This document shows, in pieces, positions 55,261-63,631 of a stretch of 64,000 nucleotides of DNA. The notes under the pieces are model-generated. The model ran no database searches and had not been told where the DNA came from. It was given only the letters and a program-made list of their open reading frames with translations. The translations under genes were made by a program, and so were the position numbers. Each line of letters starts with the position of its first letter. The stretch's first letter is position 1. This DNA comes from CAVUAT01 sp963739545 (GTDB lineage Bacteria; Actinomycetota; Thermoleophilia; Solirubrobacterales; 70-9): the NCBI GenBank assembly GCA_963739545.1, contig CAVUAT010000011.1, forward strand, positions 372,001-436,000, given 5' to 3'.

Positions 55261-56620
55261 TCAGTCTCGAGGGCGTCCCCGCCCGTTGACCGAGAGGTCC
55301 GCAAACCGTTCGGCGACACCGGCAGGGACGAGAGCGCGGACGAGAACACCGTCAGGGCGGTCTTCGCGCTCGAGGTCGCCAGCGATTTCGTGAAGCTGAG
55401 AAAGCCGCTCACCATGGTCAAAGGGTACGAGCAACTCGACCTCGGTGAGGCGCGCTTTGATCAGGCGCGCGATCTCGGTCCGCAGCTCGTCGAGCCCCTC
55501 CCGGCTCTGGGCGGACACGAGGATGGCCCCCGGGTGGCGAAGGCGCAGATCGCCCCGCTCGTCCGCGGGCACGAGGTCCATCTTGTTGAGGACCACAAGG
55601 CGCGGCTTCTCGCCGGCGCCGATCTCCTCCAGGACGACGTCGACTGCCTCGATCGCCTCGCCGATCTCCTCCTCGGACTGCGAGCCGTCGATCACGTGCA
55701 GGAGCAGGTCGGCGAGCACGGTCTCCTCGAGCGTGGCCTTGAAGGCCTCGACGAGCTGATGGGGCAGCTTGCGGATGAAGCCGACCGTGTCGGTGAGCAG
55801 GAAGCGTCGCCCGTCGTGCTCGAAGGCACGGGTGGTCGGGTCGAGGGTGTGGAAGAGGCGCTCCCCCACTCCGACCTCGGCGCCCGTGAGCGCGTTCAGG
55901 AGGGTCGACTTGCCGGCGTTCGTGTACCCGGCCAGCGCGATCGTCGGCAGGGCCGCCGAGTCGCGGCGGGCCCGCATAACCGCGCGGTTTCGCCCGGTGC
56001 GCTCGAGCCGCCGGCGCAGGGCCGAGATGCGGTCGCGCGCGAGGCGGCGGTCGACCTCGATCTGCGCCTCGCCCGGGCCCCTGGTCGCGACCCGGCCCCC
56101 GCCCCCGCTGCCGAAGCCGCCCGCGAGGGCGTCGAGGTGGGTCCAGAGGCCGCGCAGGCGCGCGAGGTTGTACTCGAGCTGTGCCAGTTCCACCTGCAGC
56201 TTGCCCTCGGCGGTGTGAGCGTGGTCGGCGAAGATGTCGAGGATCACCGCCGTGCGGTCGACCACCGGGACGCCCAGCTCGGCCTCGAGGTTGCGCTCCT
56301 GGCGCGGCGCGAGCTCGTCGTCGCAGGCGACCAGGTTGGCGTCCCGCACCTTGATCTCGCGCTTCAGCTCCTCGATCTTGCCCTTGCCCAGGTAGCGGTC
56401 GGGGTCGGGCTCGTCGCGGCGCTGGACCATCTCCCCCGCGGTAGCAACCCCGGCGGTGCGAAGCAGCTCCTTCAGCTCGCCGAGGTCGTCGCGCTCGCTC
56501 TCGGGCTGCGCGAGCACGCCGACCGCCAGGGCGCGCTGAGCCGCCCTGCGATTCTGGACGCCGGCGCCGTTCGAGCGGGCCGCGCGTCTCGGTCGTGTTG
56601 CCGCTGCGTCCTCGTGCCAT
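55261..56620 (-). CDS. hflX: HflX ribosome-associated GTPase, apparent frameshift near the N-terminus
   Basis: HflX is a GTPase that splits stalled ribosomes. From GTG 56517 the frame has the HflX domain (DPDRYLGKGKIEELKREI, ILDIFADHAHTAEGKLQVELAQ), the linker GGRVATRGPGEAQIEVDRR and G1 AGYTNAGKSTLLNAL, G3 DTVGF, G4 NKMD. But the conserved ALxVGV stretch lies upstream in frame without a start. ATG 56620, which has TAAGCT 7 nt before it, opens another frame (MARGRSGNTTETR). The 1360-nt span is one base over a whole codon number, so one extra base near 56578-56585 would join both into about 452 residues. Confidence 0.85.
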
Positions 56621-57045
56621 CAGACAGAGCTTAGGAGCCTCAGGGACAGGCCGGGGCGCCGCCGGGATCGGTGGGTGAGCCGCAAGAGGGCACGCACCAT
56701 GCGCCGCATCCCGCCGCGCTGCTTGGGGTGCGTGTCGACCATGTCGGTGTTGTCGAGAAACAGGCCGTCGAACCCCTTGTCGAGGATGCGCGGCGCGATG
56801 CGCCCTGCGATGGCGCGACGAAACCCCCCGAGCCGAGACGCGCGCGTTGAATTCGTCGACCTCCTCGAAGCTGTCGGAAGCCGGAACGGCTTCAGCTTCG
56901 GGTGCCAGGAACGGTAGGGCTCGATCGTCCCGACGCTCAGGTAGCCGAGGACGAACGCCCCGCGAACGCACTCGCGCGACCGTCGCCGCGGTCGCCTGCT
57001 AACCGTCGACGATCACGAGGTCGTACGGCGCGAGCTGCGCTGAGC
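56620..57045 (-). pseudogene. Decayed GH114-like (endo-alpha-galactosaminidase/spherulin-4 type) barrel
   Basis: Pieces of a TIM-barrel glycosidase of the GH114 type can be read in successive frames: LAPYDLVIVDG followed by a stop, then ATAATVARVR, a shift, FVLGYLSVGTIEPYRSWHPK, another shift (SFEEVDEFNARVSARG), and KGFDGLFLDNTDMVDTHPK up to a TGA at 56620-56622. GYLSVGTIEPYRSW and GFDGLFLDNTD are characteristic. Both ends are missing. With one stop and at least two frameshifts this is a real remnant rather than a single error. The hflX promoter lies in its 3' end. Confidence 0.6.
56628..56633 (-). promoter_or_regulatory. -10 element for leaderless hflX
   Basis: On the minus strand TAAGCT lies 7 nt before the ATG at 56620, supporting that ATG as the true start of hflX. 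Confidence 0.5.
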
Positions 57046-57933
57046 TCAGGCGGTCTGCGGGCGCGGCGCAGGCGCCTGCGGAGGCGCGGCGGGAATCAGC
57101 GCCGCCGCCGCGAGCACCCCGGCGAAGGCCGCGCTGCGAGCCGCGACAGCGAGCGCATCGGAGCCCATCGGGTCTCCGAAGACGATCACGCCGCCGACGA
57201 TCGCCGCGGCGTTGGCGGCAACCGACGAGACGACGATCACCCCAACGGGCTCGCCCAGCTGCAGCGACCGCGCGAGCGCGAAGAAGGCGCCGATCGCAGC
57301 GAGCAGCGCGACCAGGGTCCAAGGGCTGAGGATCGCCGCGGCGTCAGAAGGGACCGCGTCCGCGAGGAGCTTCAAGGCCACGTCGGAGACCCCGATCAGG
57401 AGGCCGGCCGAGGCGGCGAGCATGAGCCCCCGGTGGCGATGGCGGCTGCCCCTCCCCCGCGTCGCCGACAGCAGCAACGCGATGCCGATGACGATCGCGG
57501 CGCCCTCGAAGGCGGCCATCCCCGACGACGAGTACGTCGAATGGCTGCTTGCCTCCTGCGCTGCCGTCAGCGCGAGGAAGGCCAGGCCGGCTGCGCTCAG
57601 CCCGAGGCCGAGCATCTCGCGCACGCCCAGGGTGATGCCGAACCAGCGCCGAGCCGGCAGAGCGACCAGGGCGATCCCGCCCGCGATCACGGTCTGCACC
57701 AGCGACAGCGGCGCCAGCGAGAGGGCTGCGACGTGCAGCCCCCAGGCGACGAAGGCGACGACGAAGCCGATCGTCCACCAGCGCGACGAGAACAACGAAG
57801 CGGCGCTTCGCAGGGGGTGGTTGAACTCGACCTTGGGCGCACTCGTCGCTCCGCGGTGCTTGCAGAGCAGCGCCACGTTCGAAAGGAGCGCGCAGGCGAA
57901 GGCGAGTAGTAGGCCGAGTTCGATCATCTTCAT
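57046..57933 (-). CDS. DMT-superfamily (EamA-like) transporter
   Basis: The product of about 295 residues has nine to ten membrane helices in the two-repeat arrangement of drug/metabolite transporters (first helix IELGLLLAFACALLSNVALL; later LSLVQTVIAGGIALVAL and SLQLGEPVGVIVVSS, the conserved end-of-helix Pro/Gly pattern). ATG 57933 is preferred over the earlier frame start at 57990. The C-terminus is Pro/Ala-rich. The substrate is unknown. The gap to dapL holds a hairpin. Confidence 0.82.
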   Translation of the reverse strand: MKMIELGLLLAFACALLSNVALLCKHRGATSAPKVEFNHPLRSAASLFSSRWWTIGFVVAFVAWGLHVAALSLAPLSLVQTVIAGGIALVALPARRWFGITLGVREMLGLGLSAAGLAFLALTAAQEASSHSTYSSSGMAAFEGAAIVIGIALLLSATRGRGSRHRHRGLMLAASAGLLIGVSDVALKLLADAVPSDAAAILSPWTLVALLAAIGAFFALARSLQLGEPVGVIVVSSVAANAAAIVGGVIVFGDPMGSDALAVAARSAAFAGVLAAAALIPAAPPQAPAPRPQTA

Positions 57934-57960
57934 TGACTCGACGCCCCAGCGCCTGTCTTT

Positions 57961-58010
57961 AGCCCCCCTACCCGATCTGGCCACCGGCAACCTGAAAGTC
58001 GGTAGGGGCT
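57961..58010 (-). terminator. Hairpin just after dapL
   Basis: AGCCCC...CTACCCGA (57961-57975) pairs imperfectly with TCGGTAGGGGCT (57999-58010) around a 23-nt loop, overlapping the dapL stop codon. It may end the dapL transcript; a leader structure of the DMT gene is the alternative. Confidence 0.5.
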
Positions 58011-59181
58011 AGGCGGTCAGGTGCGCGCGCAGCCGCTCGACCGCCTCGGTCAGCAGCTCGTCGGGCGTCGTCAGCGAGATGCGGAAGAAGCCCTCGCCGC
58101 TCGGCCCGTACATCGACCCGGGTGAGACGATCACGCCCGCCTCCTCGAGCACCAGCTCCGCGAACGAGGTCGAGGTGTGGCCCTCGGGAACGGGAGCCCA
58201 GATGTAGATGGTGCCCTTGGGTGGGTTGACGTCGACTCCGATCGCGCCGAGCGCGTCCACCACCAGGTCGCGGCGGCGCTGGTAGATCGAGCACATCTCC
58301 TCGACGTGCTTGCGCGGGCCGCGGAGGGCCGCGGCGCCGGCGAGCTGCACCGCCTCGAACAGGCCCGAGTCGACGTTGGTCTTGAGCCGCCAGTAGGTCT
58401 TCACGGCCTCGGGGTTGCCGAGGATCGCCGCGCAGCGCCAGCCGGTCATGTTGTAGCCCTTGGAGAGCGAGAAGACCTCGACGCCGACCTCCCTGGCGCC
58501 CGGCGTCTGCAGGAAGCTCGGTGCGACGTAGCCGTCGTACGTCGTCTCGGAGTACGCGTTGTCATGAACGACCAGGAACTCGTGCTCCCGCGCGAGCTCG
58601 ACGGCCTGCTCGAAGAAGCCGTCGGTGACGATCGCGCCCGTCGGGTTGTTCGGGTAGTTGATGAACATCAGCCGCGCCGCGGCGAGCTTGTCGGCCGGGA
58701 TCACATCGAGGTCGGGGACGAAGCCCCGCTCGGGCACGAGAGGCATCAGGAAGGGCTCGGCCCCGGCGAGGATCGGGCCGCCGGTATAGACGGGGTAGCC
58801 GGGGTCGGCGGCCAGCGCGACGTCGCCGGGGTCGAGGAACGCGAAGCAGAGGTTGTAGATGCACTCCTTGGCGCCGATCGCGGGGATCACGTCGTCGACC
58901 GCGTCTATCTCGACACCGAAGCGTTCCAGGTAGAAGTCGGCGATCGCCTCGCGGAACTCGGGGCGGCCGCGGTTCGACGGGTACTTGTGCGTGCTCGGGT
59001 CGCCGACGGCCTCGCGCATCGCCTCGACCACGTAGCGGAAGGTCGGCGTGTCGGGGTCTCCGATCCCGAGGCTGATCACCTCGATGCCCTCCTCGCGCTT
59101 GGCCTCGACCTTGCGCTCGAGCTCGGCGAACATGTATGGCGGCATCGCCTCAAGGCGCTTGGATGGGTCGGTCAGAGCCAC
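58009..59181 (-). CDS. dapL: LL-diaminopimelate aminotransferase-like class I aminotransferase
   Basis: The 390-residue product is a fold-type I PLP enzyme: SLGIGDPDTPT, YPSNRGRPEFREAIADFY, INYPNNPTGAIV, HDNAYSETTYDGY and the PLP Lys in SLSKGYNMTGWR, with the distal Arg in FFRISLTTP. The IGDPDTPT and AIGAKECIYNLCFAFLDPGD segments fit the DapL group, which makes LL-DAP from tetrahydrodipicolinate in one step. The neighbouring dapF strengthens this. The GTG start has TAGTCT 10 nt upstream. Alternative: another aminotransferase of the same class. Confidence 0.85.
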   Translation of the reverse strand: MALTDPSKRLEAMPPYMFAELERKVEAKREEGIEVISLGIGDPDTPTFRYVVEAMREAVGDPSTHKYPSNRGRPEFREAIADFYLERFGVEIDAVDDVIPAIGAKECIYNLCFAFLDPGDVALAADPGYPVYTGGPILAGAEPFLMPLVPERGFVPDLDVIPADKLAAARLMFINYPNNPTGAIVTDGFFEQAVELAREHEFLVVHDNAYSETTYDGYVAPSFLQTPGAREVGVEVFSLSKGYNMTGWRCAAILGNPEAVKTYWRLKTNVDSGLFEAVQLAGAAALRGPRKHVEEMCSIYQRRRDLVVDALGAIGVDVNPPKGTIYIWAPVPEGHTSTSFAELVLEEAGVIVSPGSMYGPSGEGFFRISLTTPDELLTEAVERLRAHLTA

Positions 59182-59206
59182 GGCGCCGGAGAGACTAGTG
59201 ACCTGG

Positions 59207-60055
59207 CTACAGCTCGCCGAGTGCGGCGCTCAGCTCGGGCGAGAGCTCGCCGGAGCAGATCGGCTCGGCCCAGCCCGTCAGCCGCACGTCGAGCTCGGGG
59301 CTCACCTCGACCTCGAGCTCGCCACCGTCGAGGCGCACGGCAAGAGGGCTGGGTCCGCCCGCGAGGAAGGCCGCGACCGCAGCACCGCTCGCCCCGGTTC
59401 CCGACGAGAGCGTCTCCCCCACCCCGCGCTCGAAGATCCGCGCGCGCACCGTGCCGCCGTCGACGGCGTAGAAGCTGACGTTGGTGCGGTTCGGGAACAG
59501 CTCGCTGCGCTCGATCTCGGGGCCCAGCGCCGGCAGGTCGAGCTGCTCGAGCTCGGCGGGATCCGCGGCGATCGCGCACTGGGGGTTGCCGATCGAGACG
59601 TGCTGGAAGCTCCAGGTCCGACCTCCGGACTCCACCACTCCCCGGCCATCCGGCGGCCCAGCGGGAAAGTCCTTGGAGGTCGTCGAGGCCCGCCCCATCT
59701 CGAGCGTGCAGGTGCGCTCCGAGGTGATCGTCGGCGTGATCGGTCCCGCCGCGGTCGTGATCGTGAACTCGTCCGCGTCGGTCCAGCCGTGGCGGCGCAG
59801 GTATAGGGCCGCCTCGCGGGCGCCGTTGCCCGAGAGCTCGGCCTCCGACCCGTCGGGGTTGAAGATGCGGAGCTCGGCGACGCGCTCGGTGTCCTCGCTT
59901 CGCGCCAGCAGCAGGACGCCGTCGGACCCCACGCCGAAGTGCGGGTCGCAGATGCGGCTGATCCTCTCCGGGCTCAGCTCCCAGGGCAGGCTCTCGGCCT
60001 CGACGATGACGTAGTCGTTGCCGAGCGCGGTCCATTTCTCGAAGGCGAGGCTCAT
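59207..60055 (-). CDS. dapF: Diaminopimelate-epimerase-fold protein with both catalytic Cys replaced by Ser
   Basis: The 282-residue product has the two-lobed DapF fold and landmarks FEKWTALGNDYVIVE, GVGSDGVLLL, RIFNPDGSEAE, ERGVGETLSSGTGASGAA. In known DapF enzymes each lobe contributes one catalytic Cys (CGNG and CGTG, H. influenzae Cys73 and Cys217). Here they are Ser75 (SGNG) and Ser218 (SGTG), with TCG codons in both cases. It overlaps miaA by 4 nt (ATGA) and lies beside dapL, so the DAP pathway is the natural context. Either the enzyme uses Ser, is another isomerase of the fold, or is inactive. Confidence 0.85.
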   Translation of the reverse strand: MSLAFEKWTALGNDYVIVEAESLPWELSPERISRICDPHFGVGSDGVLLLARSEDTERVAELRIFNPDGSEAELSGNGAREAALYLRRHGWTDADEFTITTAAGPITPTITSERTCTLEMGRASTTSKDFPAGPPDGRGVVESGGRTWSFQHVSIGNPQCAIAADPAELEQLDLPALGPEIERSELFPNRTNVSFYAVDGGTVRARIFERGVGETLSSGTGASGAAVAAFLAGGPSPLAVRLDGGELEVEVSPELDVRLTGWAEPICSGELSPELSAALGEL

Positions 60056-60972
60056 GGGAGCAGCGAGACTATTTCGCGCGCGATCTCGGCGTCCCCGCGT
60101 CCGGAGCGATCGATCTGGCGCACGTCGCGCATCTTCCGCATCCAGGTGAGCTGGCGGCGCGCGTACTGCCACTGCGCCGTTCGCATCCTCTGCGGGTCGC
60201 CGGCGAGCAGCTCGTCGAAGCCGATCGCCGCGCGAGCCGTGCGCGACGCACCGGCGGAGTCGGCGCTTCGCACCTCCTCCTCCGCCCCGAGCGCGAGCAT
60301 CTCGTCGACGCGTGCGTCGATTCGCGCCCGGAGCTCGTCTCGGTCGCTCGTCAGCCCGACGAGCACGGTCGGGCGGCGAAGGCCCTGGCTCCACAGCTGC
60401 GCGCTCGAGCGAGCGGGCTCGATGCCCGCGCGCTGCAGCTCGCTCAGGCGCGCGACCCGCTTGCGGTCGCGGGGGTGTGCGGTCGCCGCGAGCTCGTCCG
60501 GCAGCTCTGCGTGCAGCGCCTCGGGGCCCCGCTCGGCTATCTCGTTCTCGACCTGCTCGCGGACCTCGGCCGGGACCGGAGGGCGCAGCTCGAGCTCCGA
60601 CAGCGCCGCGCGCATGTACAACCCGGCGCCGCCGACGAGAATCGGCCTGCGCCCCTCGCCGGTCAGCCCGTCGATTTCGGCGTGGGCGCGCTTCGCGAAG
60701 CGGCCGGCCGAGAACTCCTCGTCGATCGGGACGATCCCGAGCAGGCGGTGCTCGAGGCGAGCCTGCTCGTCGCGGCCAGCGGCGCCGCTGAGGATCTCTA
60801 GGCCGCCGTATGCCTGGATCGCATCGCAGGAGACCGCGACGGGGTCCTCGCCGCGATCGCGCAGCAACTCGGCCATCTCGATCGCCACCCCGGTCTTGCC
60901 GACTGCGGTGGGCCCGAAGATCGCGAGGACTTCGGGCGCGCTCGGCTCAGGCGCGGCTGAGGATGCGCTCAT
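60052..60972 (-). CDS. miaA: tRNA dimethylallyltransferase
   Basis: MiaA adds a dimethylallyl group to A37 of tRNAs reading UNN codons, and MiaB next door methylthiolates the product. The protein of about 306 residues has the P-loop FGPTAVGKTGVAIEMAE, a DSxQ-type segment in variant form (VSCDAIQAYGGLEI), LVGGAGLYMRAAL, and the C-terminal AQWQYARRQLTWMRKM. The start is ATG 60972, 26 nt inside the end of miaB. The variation in the substrate segment is notable but the rest is standard. Confidence 0.9.
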   Translation of the reverse strand: MSASSAAPEPSAPEVLAIFGPTAVGKTGVAIEMAELLRDRGEDPVAVSCDAIQAYGGLEILSGAAGRDEQARLEHRLLGIVPIDEEFSAGRFAKRAHAEIDGLTGEGRRPILVGGAGLYMRAALSELELRPPVPAEVREQVENEIAERGPEALHAELPDELAATAHPRDRKRVARLSELQRAGIEPARSSAQLWSQGLRRPTVLVGLTSDRDELRARIDARVDEMLALGAEEEVRSADSAGASRTARAAIGFDELLAGDPQRMRTAQWQYARRQLTWMRKMRDVRQIDRSGRGDAEIAREIVSLLP

Positions 60973-62278
60973 GGCCCGACAACGTCGTCGAGGTGGCGCC
61001 TGTGATCTCAACCTCGACCAGCTCGCCCGCCTGGGCGGTGCCGTCGAAGTTGACCGTCTTGTTGTGGCGGATGCGCCCGCGCAGGCGGTGCGGGTCGTTG
61101 CGGCTCGGGCCCTCGACCAGGACCTCCATCGTGCGCCCGACGAATCGCTCGGAGCGCTCGCGCGCCCTTCGCTGCACGACCTCCACGAGGCGCCCCATCC
61201 GCTCCTTCTTGACCGGATGCGGCAGCTGGTCGTCCATCTCGGCGGCCTCGGTCCCGCGGCGCGGCGAGAACACGAAGGTGAAGGCTCCGTCGTAGCCGAC
61301 CTCCTCGCAGACCTCCAGTGTCTCCTCGAAGTCAGCCTCGGTCTCGCCGGGGAAGCCGACGATGATGTCCGTCGTGATCGCGCAGTCGGGCACGTGTTCG
61401 CGGATCAGGGCGACGCGGTCCATGTAGCGCTCCCGCCCGTAGGTGCGCCGCATGCGCTTGAGGACCGCGCTCGAGCCCGACTGAAGCGGCAGGTGGATGT
61501 GCTCGCAGAGCGACGGCAGCTCGGCGTGCGCCCGGATCACGTCTTCCTTCATGTCCTTGGGGTGCGGGCTGGTGTAGCGGATCCGGTCGATTCCCTCGAT
61601 GGCGTCGATCCGCGTCAGCAGCTCGGAGAAGGTCGTCTTGTGCCGGTCGGCGTCAGGCGGGAGGTCGCGCCCGTAGCTGTTCACGTTCTGGCCCAGCAGC
61701 GTCAGCTCGCTGACGCCGTCGCCCGCGAGGCGCTCGGCCTCGGCGACCAGCTCGCCCGGCCGGCGGCTGGACTCGCGGCCGCGCGTCGACGGGACGATGC
61801 AGTACGCGCAGACCAGGTTGCAGCCCTGGGAGATCTGGATCCAGCCCTGGAACTCGCGCGCGCGCTTGGTCGGCAGGTGGCCCGAGAGGTCCTCGAACTC
61901 GAAGTAGCCCTGGGCGGTCAGCGAGTCGGAGGTCAGGAACTCGGCGAGCCGGTGGATCTGCCCGGGGCCGAAGGCGACGTCGACGAAGGGGAAGCGGCGG
62001 AAGACCTCGTCCTTGACCGACTGCGCCCAGCAGCCGCCGACACCGACGATCCGCTCGGGGTCCTCGCCCTTCAGCCGCTTCGCCTCGCCGAGGTGGGCGA
62101 TGAAGCGGTTGTCCGCCGACTCGCGGATGGAGCACGTGTTGAAGAGGATCAGATCGGCCTCTTCGCGGGTCTCGGACTCCGAGAAGCCGAGCGACTCGAG
62201 CATGCCCTTCATCCGCTCGGAGTCGTGCTCGTTCATCTGGCACCCGAAGGTGGTGACGTGGAAGCGCTTGCCGGGCAT
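60947..62278 (-). CDS. miaB: tRNA-2-methylthio-N6-dimethylallyladenosine synthase
   Basis: MiaB is a radical-SAM methylthiotransferase. The 443-residue product has the N-terminal UPF0004 domain with cluster Cys in FGCQMNEHDSE, FNTCSIRESA and VGGCWAQ, the radical-SAM C-x3-C-x2-C in GCNLVCAYCIVPSTRG, the LGQNVNSYG and LPLQSGSSAVLKRM segments, and a C-terminal TRAM domain. ATG 62278 has TAGCCT 8 nt upstream, so it is probably leaderless. The order recX ... miaB-miaA-dapF is common in actinobacteria. Confidence 0.96.
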   Translation of the reverse strand: MPGKRFHVTTFGCQMNEHDSERMKGMLESLGFSESETREEADLILFNTCSIRESADNRFIAHLGEAKRLKGEDPERIVGVGGCWAQSVKDEVFRRFPFVDVAFGPGQIHRLAEFLTSDSLTAQGYFEFEDLSGHLPTKRAREFQGWIQISQGCNLVCAYCIVPSTRGRESSRRPGELVAEAERLAGDGVSELTLLGQNVNSYGRDLPPDADRHKTTFSELLTRIDAIEGIDRIRYTSPHPKDMKEDVIRAHAELPSLCEHIHLPLQSGSSAVLKRMRRTYGRERYMDRVALIREHVPDCAITTDIIVGFPGETEADFEETLEVCEEVGYDGAFTFVFSPRRGTEAAEMDDQLPHPVKKERMGRLVEVVQRRARERSERFVGRTMEVLVEGPSRNDPHRLRGRIRHNKTVNFDGTAQAGELVEVEITGATSTTLSGHERILSRA

Positions 62279-62286
62279 CGGGGGTC

Positions 62287-62292
62287 AGGCTA
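62287..62292 (-). promoter_or_regulatory. -10 element for leaderless miaB
   Basis: TAGCCT on the minus strand lies 8 nt before the ATG at 62278. Confidence 0.5.
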
Positions 62293-62377
62293 CCTCGCAG
62301 GGACGAGTTGCGAACTGCCGGGAATAAAGCCGGCGGATCGGCGTCTTCGGTGGCGACAGCTACGAGGAAGGCCCGAC

Positions 62378-62587
62378 ATGCATCCGCTCGCACAGCTCAT
62401 CAACTCCCAGCAGCGCCACACCCGACAGCAGGTCGCCCGCCCCCCTCGCCGTCGCGCGGCGAAGCTCCGTGAGGCGGAGGAGAACGAGGCCCAGGTCGTC
62501 GCCACCGCGCCCACGCGCCGCGGCAGGATCCGCGTCGCGATCAGCTGGGCCGGCGGCCGGGGCACCGCGCGGCGGCGGGCGCTTTGA
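62378..62587 (+). CDS. Small basic protein, function unknown
   Basis: A 69-codon frame with a good ribosome site (GAGGAAGG, 6-7 nt before the ATG) encodes a basic protein: MHPLAQLINSQQRHTRQQVA, then RRRAAKLREAEENEAQVV and an Arg-rich end. It is amphipathic at the start. No family recognised. The ribosome site and the gap between the divergent miaB and the next gene make it credible. Confidence 0.5.
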   Translation: MHPLAQLINSQQRHTRQQVARPPRRRAAKLREAEENEAQVVATAPTRRGRIRVAISWAGGRGTARRRAL

Positions 62588-62603
62588 TGGCCGGCGGGTC
62601 TCG

Positions 62604-62915
62604 ATGACCGATGTCACGCTCCGCGTCTGCAGCCTGGACGACGAGAAGGCCCTTCGCGGGATCGCGGAACGCGACTCCAGCGGCGTCCCCTCCGGGACGC
62701 TCCTGGGCGCCGTGATCGAGGGCGAGCTGGTCGCGGCGATCTCGCTCGGAAGCGGCCAGGTGATCGCGGATCCCTTTCGTCCCACCGCGGACGCCGTCGA
62801 GCTGCTGCGCCGCCGCGCCGATCAGATTCAGCGAACCGCGGGCGGGCGTGGGCGTTTCCTGCGGTCTCGGCGTCGGGCGCGAATCGGCGCCGAACCGCGC
62901 GGCGAGACCCAGTAA
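62604..62915 (+). CDS. Small conserved-type protein, function unknown
   Basis: The 103-residue product has the pattern of a small family common in Thermoleophilia and other actinobacteria: VCSLDDEKALRGIAERDSS, LLGAVIEGELVAAISLGSG, then VIADPFRPTADAVELLRRRA and an Arg-rich tail. The core looks like a piece of a GNAT-like fold, but no acetyl-CoA motif is present. ATG 62604 follows the small basic gene by 16 nt. Confidence 0.65.
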   Translation: MTDVTLRVCSLDDEKALRGIAERDSSGVPSGTLLGAVIEGELVAAISLGSGQVIADPFRPTADAVELLRRRADQIQRTAGGRGRFLRSRRRARIGAEPRGETQ

Positions 62916-62930
62916 CGAGACGCGGGGGCA

Positions 62931-63602
62931 CTACTCGACGGTGAGGGTGCCCTCCATGCCGCCCTCGCGGTGCCCGGGGACCGTACAGAAGTAGACGTAT
63001 TCCCCGGGTACGAGCTCGGCGCTCGCCTCTGTGTCCTCATTCGCCACGGTCGAGCTCTCGGCAAGCAGCTGACCCTCCTCGTCCTCGATCGCAACGTTGT
63101 GGGAGACAGGGGACGGGTTCGCGTAGGCGACTTTGACCGCACCGGCAGCGGCCTGCAGCCCATCCGGATCGAAGACCAGGGAACCGTCCGGCGGCGAGGT
63201 GACGTCTAGCGTCTGTGCCGGGCCGCCCTCGACCGAGGGAGAAGCCTGCTCCGAGGGAGCCTGCTCGCCGCCGGGTGCCGCCCCAGGTTCCGTGGGGGTC
63301 TCTCCGCTGGGTGAGCCGCCGGGGTTCGTGGGCACGGTGTCCCCGGACTCGACCTCTTCTGAGGCCAGCGCCTCAGCCTCGGCTATCTCGGCGTCGCGGT
63401 GCTCCTTCTCCTCGGAGGCGTTCGCGACCGCGTATGCCGCGGTGCTCACGACGACCAGGGCGAAGACCGCGATCCCGCCACCCATCGCGCGCCCGCTCGG
63501 CGGAAAGGAGTCCTTGCCGCGGATCCCGATGAACGAGATCGCGAGCGCGGCGAGCACCAGCGCCACGCCGAAGTACCAGAAGATCGAGCCGTCCAAGTCC
63601 AT
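62931..63602 (-). CDS. Membrane-anchored cupredoxin
   Basis: The 223-residue product has two N-terminal membrane helices (FGVALVLAALAISFIGI, GGGIAVFALVVVSTAAYAV), a long Pro/Glu/Ser linker, and a C-terminal plastocyanin-type domain with the type-1 copper ligands: His in SPVSHNVAIED, then Cys, His and Met in YFCTVPGHREGGMEG. It should carry electrons on the outer face of the membrane, perhaps for an oxidase. The ATG at 63602 has TAGGAT 12 nt upstream. Confidence 0.88.
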   Translation of the reverse strand: MDLDGSIFWYFGVALVLAALAISFIGIRGKDSFPPSGRAMGGGIAVFALVVVSTAAYAVANASEEKEHRDAEIAEAEALASEEVESGDTVPTNPGGSPSGETPTEPGAAPGGEQAPSEQASPSVEGGPAQTLDVTSPPDGSLVFDPDGLQAAAGAVKVAYANPSPVSHNVAIEDEEGQLLAESSTVANEDTEASAELVPGEYVYFCTVPGHREGGMEGTLTVE

Positions 63603-63631
63603 TGCGCGGGTCGGATCCTATCCACTCGCGC

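Noticed and set aside
57976..58000. CCGGCAACC near a hairpin as a SAM-type riboswitch
   Set aside because: Only this short match to SAM-I is present; the other conserved helices are missing and the downstream gene is a transporter of unknown substrate.
59939..62587. An 882-codon open frame on the plus strand opposite dapF, miaA and miaB
   Set aside because: The opposite strand encodes clear families; only the last 70 codons (from ATG 62378) with a ribosome site were kept.
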